Of a DNA stretch of 64,000 nt, positions 24,601-38,056 are shown in pieces. The notes beneath the pieces were generated by a model that was not told the origin of the DNA, made no database searches, and worked only from the letters and a program-made list of their open reading frames with translations. Each line of letters opens with the position of its first letter. Position 1 is the stretch's first letter. Made by a program: the position numbers and the translations under genes. Source of the DNA: Mermis nigrescens (lineage: Eukaryota > Nematoda > Enoplea > Mermithida > Mermithidae); assembly GCA_036768485.1 (NCBI GenBank), contig JAVLUZ010000154.1, positions 46,003,458 to 46,067,457 of the forward strand. Direction: 5' to 3'.

Positions 24601-27600
24601 AGGAATTTTTGTGAAATGACAAAAAATCTAAATTTTTTTCAATATTTCACGGAAGACCGTGCATCTCGAATGCTGAACTCAGTTCCGCTTTAATGCATGC
24701 GAAAATTGAATATTATGATAAATTTAACTCTGGTATTCTGTCCCAATTACATATAAATCGACACAAAATTAAATGATGCACTCGTTCTACTGGGGTCGTA
24801 AAGAAAATCTGTCGCAAAGCATGTCGCCTTATCCTGTTCTTCTAGAATTGAATGAAACTTTCCAAAATGGATGCATCTGAGGAGATAAATCAGATACCAA
24901 ATTATTCCACACACACTGACTAACAGTTGTCATAAGAAATAAATCATTTGATTCGATCAGGCTGGTTTCAGTCATGCTGAAAGCTCATTGATTATGTTAG
25001 TGTTAAGAATGTCAAATTTTCTGGCGAAATTGAGAGCTTACATTATGACCCAAAATATGGTAATTTAAACTTTTTTGGTTTCATTTTTTCTTTCCTATTT
25101 TCACTGAACCTGAAAACCCGAAATTCTCCTCTAACTAATACATCGAGTCTATTGGTGAAATTAAAATCCTACAAATGATTTGTACAAAACTGTTTCATGA
25201 GTACATTTACAAGGAATGATGCCATTCAACATAGCTGCGTTTTCTAGAAATTCTTTTTATCTTGCCGTATTGACCATTGAATGAGCTTCAAATTGATTTA
25301 TCATTTGTGTTCCTTTCATACTCAGCTACATAAACAATATGCTCTAAAAAGTGTGCGGATTTTTTTGGGACACTTACACTTTTTGGAACACCCGTCCCCA
25401 TCCCCCTCAAAGTCAGAAAATTTTTGAGCCCATGTTTGGCCCACAACTTGCATTCTTTTGGCTATTCTTACCATTTTTGGACAAAAATTTCAGTAATTTA
25501 CCCCACCCCATCCCCACCGAATAGTCAGCGTCCCTCCATCCAAAATTTCGAGCCGTTAACATGTATGGCAAGAAGGAAAAGTATTCAACTTACGCATAAT
25601 TGTTATAAACTTACAGAAACAGCATCGATGAACTGAGATATGTACAGCTTAGAATCGACGTACGAACAACTGATCGATTCCAGTAAGTCGTAGTCCTAAG
25701 AATTCAAAAACACAGTTTTTTTAAATTAAACCAAATTACAGATAGAACAATTACTTAGAGTGTAACATTCTAGATACGGCAAAAAAATGCATTTTTTGAC
25801 TTATTTTATAAACCGATCAATTTACATAGTATGCCGCAAAACCGAAAGCGACGCCAAAATGCTAAGAAAGTGTTCGACGCGACATGAGAAACTTCGTAAA
25901 TTGAAAAAGATAAAAATTTATTTAAATATAAATTCGACAATTTAAGAATTTTGAACCAAAATTTCTTTATACAAAATTTTAAGTCGAAATATCTGGCTAG
26001 AGCAGCCATCAGCATTTTTCTATGGTCAGTAGCATATACGCACAATATGGCTAGTGATGAAACGGGTACTCGGATGTTTTTAATATTCGTATCCGGAAGT
26101 TTGACTTTTCATCACCCGGATCCGCAAACGACACTTTAAGTATAACATTAAACGAATACAGATCTGGAATCTTCAACTTTTATTGAAAATGTGACAGTTA
26201 TTGAAATATAGTCAGAACAGAATTCAAACAAAATTAGTTTCACACAAGAAACACTTTTACTTCTCCATAAACATCAAGAGATAAATATAGACACTCAAGG
26301 CCGAATTTAAGGGGCCGCCCCCCTCCTTGGCCGAAAAAAATCTTTCGAAAGGTAAGATAAAGCATAGAAAGAGGGAAAAATCGACTGTTTTATAGCTTTT
26401 TGTGTAAAAAATTCGAAAAAGTTCAAATTTTATTATCATAATGGATAGAGCAAGTCGAAAAATGCAGGTTTCGAATTTTTTTCGACCAACGAATTTTCCG
26501 AGATATAGACTAATTTAGGTTGGTTCCGCCCCCTTGGCCGGATCCCGGATACGGGCCTGTAGACACTCATAAGTAAAATTAACTTCTGATCAATTATATA
26601 CTTTAAGAAAGGAAATTTTTCTCCATACGGACGATTGCGCTCGGGTTGATATGAAATCTAATCCCACTAAAAAGCTGCTTAAATAGGATACTAGTCGCGG
26701 CGCGGCAGCTAAGTTATTTGACTGCTTGAATAAAAAGCACGAGAAATCTAGATTTGCTACTTTTCTACCAAATAACTTCGATCCTCTGAGCACGAATTTT
26801 CGTATTTGGCAAAGATTTTTCCGGATGTATGTATTAACAAAGACTTTCTAAGACCTCTTTTGAAATGTGCAAAGACTTTTGGAAGGACAAAAAGTGTAAA
26901 AACGTCTAAAATTTCCGAATATTCCCGCCGGAATGATTAGTCAGTTCAATGTGTCGTTGTAATGCCAAAAATTGCATTTAAAAAAGAAAAACGTCAATTT
27001 TTCCGGCGTTTGGCACTGTTTGTTGTGCTTTTCCTCTTTGTGAACCGACAGTATGACAGTATTGAATTAAGGGATTAAGTTTCACAATTAGTCAGAATAT
27101 TTTAGTGCTTCATACAGTCGAGTAATTTGCAATGTTTGTCCTCTAAAAGCCTTATGCTTAAATTGGACTTAAGGCTAATATGTCAAACTATTTTTTAAAA
27201 AAGTTGATAACTTTTTATTTTTCTCCCTTCTCAAAGCTTCAAAAATGTGTTTATGACGTCAAAAATGATTAAATTTTTTGGTGCTCGCATATTAAGTTTT
27301 CTAAGCTCTTATGAATAAAAGGGCCGCAAAATTCTTCCTGTAAACGGTAAAAATTTAAAATTGTTCTTTTTAATTAATTTTTTTATTCTGCAAGTCAGAA
27401 ACCCAGAAATCGGCTAAAATACGATAACAAAAGTCGAAAAACTCAGTGTTACCACCTTACAAAAAGTCCTAGTGTACTATATAACAGTAGATAACTAACC
27501 CAAAATTTACTGACACAGGACCGACTTTTTTAATGTACAAAGAAAATTAAGTGCAAAAAATACTCGCCCCTGAGGCACCAATAAGCAAGCACGATAATCA

Positions 27601-30600
27601 CGATAGTGCATAACAACAAATCAAGAATTTATTAGTAGATTAAAGCAGCAAGGATTTATTATGCATATTGGATCCATATCCGGAAGTTATAATTTTTACA
27701 ACCCGGAATACGGATCCGGAAGTTGCGGAAATCAGGATTCGGATCCGGATAAATTGAAACTGCATCTCTAAATATGGCCTGTCTACAACGTCAGCCTAAC
27801 TTAAGGGGTGGCTAGTCGAAAAGCATTACTGGGCAAAAACGGCCTTGCAAAACGTTAAAATGACGTAAAATTAACTTTCTACTAGTCGATTTCGAGCATT
27901 TTTGCAAAAAAATAATCTCCTCAGGGTCTAGGGAATAGGTAGGCAGCAATAAAATTCTGGTGGGGGTGCAAAATTTTTCAAAGGTCAGAAAATGGTATTA
28001 AAAATGGTGGTATGGCGATAAAACACCATTTTTCAACATTTCTCATCGAGCAATTGGCATAAAAAATCGCGAAAAAAACAAAAAAATTTAACAAAAATTC
28101 GGCCTTCTAGGGGCTGCATACTCCAACCCCCCACGCCCACTTGTGGTCTAGGGCCTTCAGCATCACTTAGAGATCTGCTAGGCGGAGACGGATACAAGCA
28201 CATTGGAAATCGGAGGAAGAAAAACTTAAAATATAATAAACTTGACGAAAATAATTTTAAATTATGTACACAATAAAGAATAAAACACATCAATAACGAT
28301 TTATCAAATAAATTATAATCAATAATTAATTATAATTAACACCTATCAATAATAAAAGAGAAAAATAATAAGATAAAAAATTTAAAAAAATTTGTTAAGC
28401 GATCTTAATTTCCATTTTCATTACTCAAAGTGCTACAAGTTTTGTACATTTGTTTTAACTGCTTATTTAATACTTAAAGCCGCTGCAGAAACACAATTTT
28501 TTCGCAAAAAACTTTCTTATGTAGATTTTCCTAGTTTAAAACATAAAAACGTTGTTCCTCTCGTAGATTTTCAAACGGAAAGGGCATGCAAAACAGCATG
28601 TAGATGCAGGCACGTAGCTGGCCGTCCTATTTTGAGGGGACCAACACCAATTTTGGGGGACTAAGCCCAAAAAGGCCAAAAATAGCACAAAATAACGTTA
28701 AAAAAGTCCTATTTTTCCGATTTTTCTGAATATGGGGGAGTCTGAACCCCCATTCCCCCAGAGATACGTGCCTGTGTAGATGCACAGGATGACTGGTCAA
28801 AGGTCATTCGGCGAGCTTTTTTAAGCCGATACTGCTTCAAAACTTGGTACAGATGCTAAAAAATTGCGTGAAATCGATGTTGTTGTTATTCCACAGTTAC
28901 AGTTCCTGAGTATTTACTCGTAAGAGCACTTTTGCAGAAACTTTTTCATATGCATCGATATTTTTGTCTTTCATTTTGCCTCATTATCCGCAGAAAAGTT
29001 TAAAATTTTTTCCATTCCAGGGGGAGTCAAGCGAGATCCTCCTCAAATCCACTCCCCAGGTGCATATCTGCTTAAGAGCCGTCATTCGGCTAATCCTCCA
29101 AAATGGACTTTTCTCTTACTTATTCAATAGTTCGTACGTTTTTATTAAATTGCTTTTTTAATCAGAAAATACACAGCAGGCCCGTATCCAGGATTTTATT
29201 TCGGAGGGGAAGCCGAAAATTTTGAGGTCAGATATCGCGAGAACCATTAGGATATGGGCAAAAATAAAGGCATCTTTGAGCGTAGCTCAATTAGCTCTAT
29301 GCAATACTGAAGAAAAATTTAAAGGAAAAATCTCAAAAATTTTTACCTTATTTCATACTCATATTACACAAATCTATCGTTTAAACACCCTACACAACTG
29401 ATTTCTCATCATTCAATCGACGAATAATTTTCTTACGTCTTTCTGTCTTTGTAGTTAATGTTTGTGGTTTACAAAGTGAAACAATAGAGAAAATGAATAA
29501 TTCGGCGCGAAGCGCCGAGAAAATTTGACATGTTCTACATGTCAAACTCAAATTTGAGCGGGTTAGAAGATGAAAAAATTAAAGATAAACGAGAAATCCG
29601 GCGTGAAGCGCCGGAAAATTTTGAATTTACTAGCTCAAAAGTACGCTAAAACCCGTTTTGGTGGTGTTTTAGACCTACTTCGAGAATTTTTAATTTTTTT
29701 CCGTCTGGGGAACCCACGTGTGCTTCAAAAATTCTTTTTCATTTCCGGGAAGGGCGGGCCCCGCCCGCTCCCCCTGAATACATGCCTGAATACAAGCATG
29801 TAAACAGACACGTAGCTGGCCGTCCTATTTGGGGGAGGCAACACTAATTTTTGGGGGGACTAAGCCCAAAAAGGCCAAAAATAGAACAAAATAACGTTAA
29901 AAAAGCCCGGGTCTGAACCCCCCATTCCCCCAAAGAGATACGTGCCTGTATGCATATACAATTACATACATCATCTTCAGGAGATGCGCAGCATTTTCTT
30001 TCGCGAACGTTGGCAGCCTTTTGTACCAATCTCGTTACTAATAATAGATTTCGTTGCGCTACGTCAGACGGTGATTCTGTGCAGCATCAAATAAGGTGAG
30101 TCAAAAAACCATAATTACGCTTTAGCGTTCGAAAATTTTAGAAATTTAGGCAACAAACCATAAAATGAAATGTATTATGGCAGTTAGAAATGCTTAAACG
30201 ACTTTAATAAATTTTGATAAAAGTCACATGTGATTAGGTATGACCCAATATATCCGAATTAATAAACCGGGTTAGAACAGAATAAAAAATGAAATGAAAA
30301 TAAATAAAGAAATAAAAATAAATAAATGAAATGCTGGACGGTAAGATACAGTGCATCATCAGAAATTAAAAAGAAAATATAGACTAGGCATTAATAGGAA
30401 CGCATAACGCACGAATCGACGCAAATGCAAGGTCGAAAAAGTGCCGAAAAATTTATGAAACGGCCAAAAAACATAACTTTTCGACATATCTCATCGAGCT
30501 TAACAAATTGGCATAAAAAAACGACACACGCTTTTTTACGTTTAATTTAGGGGTTTTCGCATTCTCGAGGTCTCACGAATTCTAGGGGTCTAGACGACCC

Positions 30601-33600
30601 TCAATAAGTTGCAATTAATCAATTTTTTACCATGAGCATTTTCTCTACTTTTCAATCTAAAATCTGACTAAAATTAGAACTTTGAGAAGGAAAACATATG
30701 TACGAGTATCTTTTGTATGTTAAAACAATTATGAATGTCGTCGCAAATTTTTTAACTTTAAGTCCCTAAGAAGTATAAAATAAAAAAGGATACCCTTAAA
30801 ACGATACAGAAAGCCTTTTTCTAGCCTTTTCGTTCAGCTATTAGATTAGGAAACACCGTACTCTTAATCCAAATACATTATAATGTATAAATAAGCACAT
30901 CGATGCCACATTACGTACCTGTCACAATTCCGTACTTTTTCGGATCCAGTAGAGCCAAGCATATCAAACGCAGGAAAAGGAATGCGCTAAAAAGTTTCAA
31001 ATAAGACGATAATAAGAAATGTCAAGCGGAAAGACTTGACAGCTTGGAAAAATGCAAAACTAAGTACAATAACAGTGTCAAGTATGTTGAACATATGTAC
31101 ATGTAGCAACCATGCGTGTTTGGGGGGTGAATTGGGGGGGTTGTCCCCTCGCAAAATGGCTGCTGACCCCTCGCAAAATGGCTGCGAATCACAGAACTGT
31201 CGAGTTTTGGGAAAAATTGTAAAAAGCGTGCTTATTTTGAGCGTTTTTAGCTCATTTTTGGCTCAAAAGTCTCGAATTTTCGGCGCTTCGCGCCATATAT
31301 TCATTTGTTCACTATACTTTGTTGAATTTCATCGATTTTTTCAATTTTTTCAATTTTTAAAACTTTTTCATGTTTATATGTTCTAAAAAGACAAGCATTG
31401 TCCGAATCGTCTGAAAAACAGTATTTTTGACGTGTGTCCGCCCGACGTTTTTATTTCCAAAAAGGCAGTTTAAAAATTTTCTAGGCCTGACCCCCAGAAT
31501 TTCCAATAGTGTACATGTAGGGTAGGAACGGCTCAAAATTTTGGCAGAGGGTATTTCGGTTATTATTCAAGGGTGGGGTAATTGAACGTCTATTTTTGGC
31601 CAAAAATGGAAAAAATACCTTAAATGACCTGAACACGTATGTCTGAAAAGGGGTAACAAAGATCAGTCTTACGGGGATGGGGAACGATCGACTATCACTC
31701 CTAGGTTCCCTAATCAGACAACATTCTGAATTCCATCCTTCCACGTGGAATAGCAAACACGATCATGTGCATCTTGTGATCAGTGCATATGTAAGCATGA
31801 CCAACAATCCGAATCCTAAAACACCAATTTTCATTTTACTTTTTGAATTGAAAGGTCAACTGCATCCTGATCGAATGCAGCTACCACCGTTCATGTATTG
31901 GTTCGAAATTTCGATTAGGGGTCCCGCTATACGTGTTATTGGGGGGTTGACCCCTCGCAGAATGGCTGGCCCGCCCCTCGCAAACTAGCTGTGACCCCCC
32001 AGATCTGCTGGTTTTTGGAAAAATTGTAAAAAAGTGCTTTTTAAAAGCGTTTTTAGCTCATTTTTGGCTCCAAAAGCTCATATTTTCGGCGCTTAGCGCC
32101 ATATACACATTTTTAACTATACTTTATTCGATTTTCACGACTTTCTTAAAATTTTTATGTTCTAGAAAGAACGAGCATTGTGTGGAAGACTGAAAACAGA
32201 GTTTTTGACGTGTACCAGACGTTTTTATCCCAAAAAAGGCACTTTTTGAAAATTTTTTTGCGCCTAACCCCCAAAATTCTTATACTGTACATGTATAGTC
32301 CCCGGCCATTTTAAAGGGATTAGTGGGGATAAATGAACTCCAATTTTTGGCCAAAAATTGTTAAAAATAGCTAAAAATGGCCAAAAACGCAAGTTAACCA
32401 AAATTCATGGAGAATTTAAAAATGTCCCGACTTTATGGGATGAGAGGACGATCAAATTTGAGTGGCTGGAATTCCCCATTCCCTGTTAGTTACTCGTACA
32501 TGCATGGCTAACCACCCCTGAAGAAATGCACGATGGCACAAAGAACTTTTCTAATAAGCATACATTGACAATTAGCGCTCTAAGAAACCTATGTACTCGC
32601 ACTCTGCTCCTTTCAGCGGTTGTCGAAATATGTCACCTACCAGTAGCGGATCTAGGATTTTCCTGGAGGAGGGGATACCTCAACTTTTTCGAAAGAATCT
32701 AAAAACAGGTCCAAAAAATTTGCCCTTCACATGCGAAATAGCGTTCTTTCGGCGTTTTACGTTGTCTACTTTTATTTAGAATAATTTTTGGCGCAAATTT
32801 TTTAATTTTTTGAAATTTTGGAAAATTTTAAGTAAAAAAATTATCAAATTTCTTTCACTTTAGCAAAAATCCGGAAATTTGTGAAATTTGGGTGGAAGAA
32901 CGTTTAGAAGCTTAAATTACTGCTCGATTTTCTGTATTTTAAGCATTTGACGACGAACGTCTAAAATTTTTAAAAGTTTTGTTGAAAATAGAATAAATCT
33001 ATGATGAAATACATATGTAGCCGCTTTTGCTCTTGAAATTGTAATGAAACCTATTCCATGAGCGAAAAATGGATTCCAGGCCGCCAAGAAAAGAAATAAA
33101 TGTTATTAATAGGTATTATCTGACGCTAGGGCTGGAAAAATTTGAGAAATTATGATCACTGACGGTCAAAAATCATTTCACATTACATATCCGTTGTTCG
33201 TCTCGCCAAATATTTGGGCCAATGGGGGCGGCGCCCCCTTAAATCCGCCTCTGTCAACCACAAAACGAAATCACAGTGAAATACGTATTTCGTTCCTTAC
33301 ACACATAAATGATGATTCAGCGATCATGGTTTTCATGTGTTTAACTTGAACGCATAAAAAGCCCAGGTACGCATAGTTCAGATCATTCAGAACACAAAAT
33401 AAAGAAGCGAGTTATGTACCTTACTGATCGCATGCTTATTTGAGAGTCTTCAGGCCACCTTTTTGCTACGTCTGTTCTGAGGTGATTCATAACGAACTGC
33501 AACGTTCTGAAAAAATCGGATCATCTAAAAAAGCAAAATTACACATAGGCATATGTGTACAGAGCCGTATTTAAGCGGTTGGCTTCGCCGAAAAAAATTG

Positions 33601-36600
33601 ATGGTAAAGATAATGCACGAAAAGCTGGAAAAACCGCATGTCTTTGTCGTCAAATCTTCAAATTTTCGGCGCTTTGCGCCAGGTATGATGTATTTTCTAT
33701 AATTCTGGCTCAAGCGCGACCAAAAAAACGACACTTTTCATAGCCTTTTGGGTTAGAAAATTTTTTTCGAAAAGTTCGGATTTTATAATCTAAATGAATA
33801 GAGCATGACTAAAAGCGTTGAAAAATGCAGTTTTTTGCGAGCTATCCCGGCGCATTTTTCGAGATATAGACCAATTTATGTTGGGTCTGCCCCCCTCCTC
33901 CGCCGAATCCTGGATACGGGACTGGTAGCCTACGTATATTTGTGTACCAAGCCATACTGATGTGCAACGTCAAACTTCCAGGGAGGAGTGAAAATCGAAA
34001 ATTTGGAGATAGCTAAGTGCTTTGTAAAAAATGATTTTACCGCGAAAAACGATGGTATCGTTTTAAAACCATCGCTTTTGGAGCATTTATGGCAAAATTA
34101 CAGCTTTTTTGAACTCACAAACATAGCCATATGGCCTTTTTAGACTAATTTAGCCTTTTTTAAAGTCGGGAAAACAGCTATAAATCCGTTTGAAACTCAG
34201 AAAAACAACTATGTAATGCTTCTCAACTCACACGGTATGTTTCAAAGACCAAAAAAGGCTATTTATGTATCTACATTTGTAGCTAGTGTTCTGCGCCCAA
34301 AAAGGCTATATTGCAATGTTTTTTCGGCCAAAATTGATTTATACGAGTATGTAGCTATCAGGTTTTCAAAACTCAGGGACAGTTATACTCCCTCTCACCA
34401 TGAGATGATCTTGGGGGAGTTTCACCCCAAGAAAAATTTTTTCACCCCCTCAGAATAGGCGATTTTTTGAAAGTTCCAAAAATATTCTGAAAATTTGTAG
34501 AAAAGATTCTTTTTTAAGCGTTTTGACTTATCAATTTGCTCAAAAGAGCCAAATTTTCGGCGCTTCGCGCCATTATACTCATGTTTTTATTATATTTTGT
34601 TCCATTTGCTCCGACTTTTTTGATTTTTTCTGGAAACTTTTTTATGTTTTATGCTCTAGAAAGATATAGCATCATCAGAAACGTTAAAAAATGATGTTTC
34701 TGACGCGTACCTACAATTTTTGGACACGAAAAGGGCACTTTATGATTTCACCCTCCCCCACCAGAATTCCCATGCTGTGCACGTATGCCTCTCACCTCCT
34801 GCCCATGTGTGGTACCTACAAGTACATTTAATACGGTTTGAATCATAAGTGCGTGAGGTCAAACTTCCTGGGAGGGATGAAAATCAAAATTTTGGAGTTA
34901 GCTAAGTGCATTGTACAAAACGATTCTACAGCAAAAAACGGTGGTATCGCTTAAAATAGCTATTCAGCGTTTTATGAAGTCGGGAAAGAGCTATAAATCC
35001 ATTTGAGACTGAGAAAACTATATAGCATTTCTGAACTCACACGCATACATGTAACGACTCGAAATTAGGTGGGGGTCCGCAGCCATTTAGGAAGGGGGCT
35101 TATGGCCTCCAATTGGCCAAAAACGACCAAAAAAACACCTATATGCGGCCGAAAAATTCCGGGGAGGGGGTCAAAAATTTTCTGGCTTTGGGGAGGGGGA
35201 CGGCCGACTTTAGGTGGGAGGATCCCCCAATTCCCCTCTTACATGTATGCCCACAGGGTATATTTTTAAGGCCAAAAAACGCTATATAGTTAGTTTTCTG
35301 AGCCCAAAAAAGGCTATAGAGCAATGTTTTTTTGGCCTGAATTGCTATACACTTGTACAAAGCTCGCCACAAATCTGAACAATAAAGAACCGATTGAGTT
35401 TATTTAGTAACGCTTTTTCACGGCCTAATCGCCGGAGACCAGTAAAACATGCCAGGATACTCTTTAGGTCCACGGCGATTAGGTCGTGGAAAGGCGTTCC
35501 TAAATAAATTCAATCGGATCTTCATAGTTCAAATTTCGTGGGGTGCATTTTTGTAGCTATGACTTTTTCAGAGATCAGGGAAAATGTCCCCCACCCCTCT
35601 CCATGTCCATATATGGTTTGAATGAAAATATCGACGGCCAATATAACACTGAGCGTGTAAAGTAATTGCCGATACAATCGCAAAAATTAGATGCATCCTA
35701 TTTTCCGGCGATAAGAGCTGAATTTATCGTTTTTTAAAGCGCTTACAATTTAAGAAACACGATTTTGATTTAGAAATGGTAAGCATACCAAAAACTTCCA
35801 GAAGCCTCGCAGCCGAAAATTAATTTTTCTTCTCAGACATGATTCTGCGAGGCATAAAAAATGTGTTTAAAGAAAAATTTCGGAATTCTAAGGGGCTAAG
35901 ATCAGATAAGATATTAAATAATCTATCGTTTCGCTCTAAATTTTCTGTACGAGTAAAACGACGCTGTTTTTGAAATAAAACGAGAATTTTTACTCAGATT
36001 TACATTTAATTTGCATCAAGTTCATTAAGAAACGCTCATAATTGTCATAAATCTTAATTCTAATAATACGTAATCCCTTGATACGTGACCATACGTGTTC
36101 TGGGGGGTCGGGTGGGGGTTCGAAACCTCAGAATGGCAACTGACTCCCGCGAAATAGCCGCGACCCCCCAGAATTACCAATTGTTTGTAAAATTGTAAAA
36201 AGTGGGCCCTTTAAAGCGTTTTTAGCTTAGTTTTGGCTTAAAAATCATAAAAATTCGGCGTTTCGCGACATATTAACATTTTTTGACTATATTTTGTACA
36301 ATTTAATAGATTTTTTCGGCAATATGTTATGTCTTTATGTTCTAGAAAGAACGGGCATTCTCTGAAATGTCAAATAACAGTGTTTTTGACGTGCACCCAT
36401 CGTTTTTCAGTCCAAAAAGGAACCTTTTACAAATTTGTTGAGCCTGAACCCCCAGAATTTCCATGCTGTGCATATATGTATGTGACTTGAAAATTTGTCT
36501 TCAGCAATTTCACCAACACTAAGTCCTGAATGAGAACCTGACCAACCCGTTCTAAATTCTAATGGGTTTGTCCAAAGAAAATCGACATTTATAAAAAACG

Positions 36601-37854
36601 TTATTTAAACACGAACGAAGATCAGGATTTCTAAAGGATTTCGACAGCTAAAGGCATTGCTCTTTAAATTTCAACGAATGCTTTCCAGTCACTGGTCAAG
36701 AAAGCCAGCGTTCCTTTCTAAATAAATGTCATACACAGACATCCACAGGATGGGAATTCTAAGGGGGGTGAAATTTCTAAGTGCCTTTTTGGGCACAAAA
36801 ATCACGAACACGCGTCAAAAACATCGTTTTTCGGCGTTTCTAACGGTGCTTTATTTTTCTAGATCATAAAAACAAAAAAAATTTCAAAGAAAATAAAAAA
36901 TCGAATAAATTGAACACATTTTGGTCAAGAAATGAGTATACGGCGCGGAGCGCCGGAAATATAACACTTTAAAAAAGATGAATAAAAGCGCCTAAAACGG
37001 CACCTATTCTGCAAATTTTTCGGAAACTTTTGAAAAATCGCGAATTTGGGGGGGTGTAAACGTTTCTGGGGAAAGTTAAACCCTTTATGCAAAAAAGTGA
37101 ATTTTACGCGCAAATCTGACCCGCTATGCCTGATTCCAAAATCTTTCGCTCAATATTTTCCAAACTATGTACTATTCAAGAAACAGGCACGTAGCTCAGG
37201 GGAAATGGGGGTCCGAACCCCCAAAATTCAGAAAAATCGGACTTTTTAAATGTTATTTTGTGCTATTTTTGGCCTTTTGGGCTTAGTCCCTCCAAAGTTG
37301 GTGTTGGTCCCCCATAATAGAACGGTCAGCTATGTGCCTGCAAGTAAATAATACCTACCTTGGAAAATGCAAGGAACTACTATTGATAGATTTACAAACG
37401 TCCTTTGCCAAATCAATGAGCAAGCTGGTGTTAGAGTTGTTCTGACAGATATTTACACCCGTACGAGTATTGCTGACGTTATTGCAACCTGTTAATGATT
37501 CAATACCATTGCTTTGGAGTTTTCGAGAGTCAACCTGTGAAAAGGATGATTAATGATCTTCATCTACGACCCAGTTTTTCAAAACAACGAAAATTAGAAT
37601 GAAAAATTACCTTAATAAATATCACCACTAACAAAAACATTAAAGCAAAGGATAAACTTCAAATGAAGTAAAAACTTAGATACTATATGAGAGAGAGACA
37701 GTCAATCGCTTTTTCATTCAAACAAATCGATCGACATTTATAATAAGAAACTGAAGAAGTTCATGGTCAGTATCTAATAAAAGGAATGATAATAATACAA
37801 AATATCAAATAATTAATAATAATAATGAATATTAATAATATTAATAACAATCAT

Positions 37855-37896
<42 letters not shown>

Positions 37897-38025
37897 AATA
37901 ATAACAATAATAATAATGATATTACTATAATAATAATATAAGATAAATATTAATACATAATAATAACGATAACAACAATAATAATAATATTAATAGTAGA
38001 AATATATAATAATAATATTAATAAT

Positions 38026-38056
<31 letters not shown>

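Larger units (their letters stand above)
26052..27770 (-). mobile_element. hAT element with ATCCGGA subterminal repeats
   Basis: Ends TAGTGATGAAACGGG and CTGCATCTCTA (inverse TAGAGATGCAG), flanked by perfect AATATGGC duplications at 26044-26051 and 27771-27778. Clusters of tATCCGGAagtt units sit just inside both ends. A worn hAT dimerisation-domain coding segment lies at 26590-26724 on the minus strand. A family I MITE is nested inside. It sits in a RasGAP intron. Confidence 0.88.

Noticed and set aside
26602..26724. Minus-strand 41-codon unit with good splice sites, taken at first as a RasGAP exon
   Set aside because: It lies inside the TSD-bounded hAT element 26052-27770, and its pattern (LA.P..S ... 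FLKVYN) fits a hAT dimerisation-domain remnant.
28392..28664. 90-codon + strand open frame
   Set aside because: No family resemblance, and it runs into the family C MITE at 28607.
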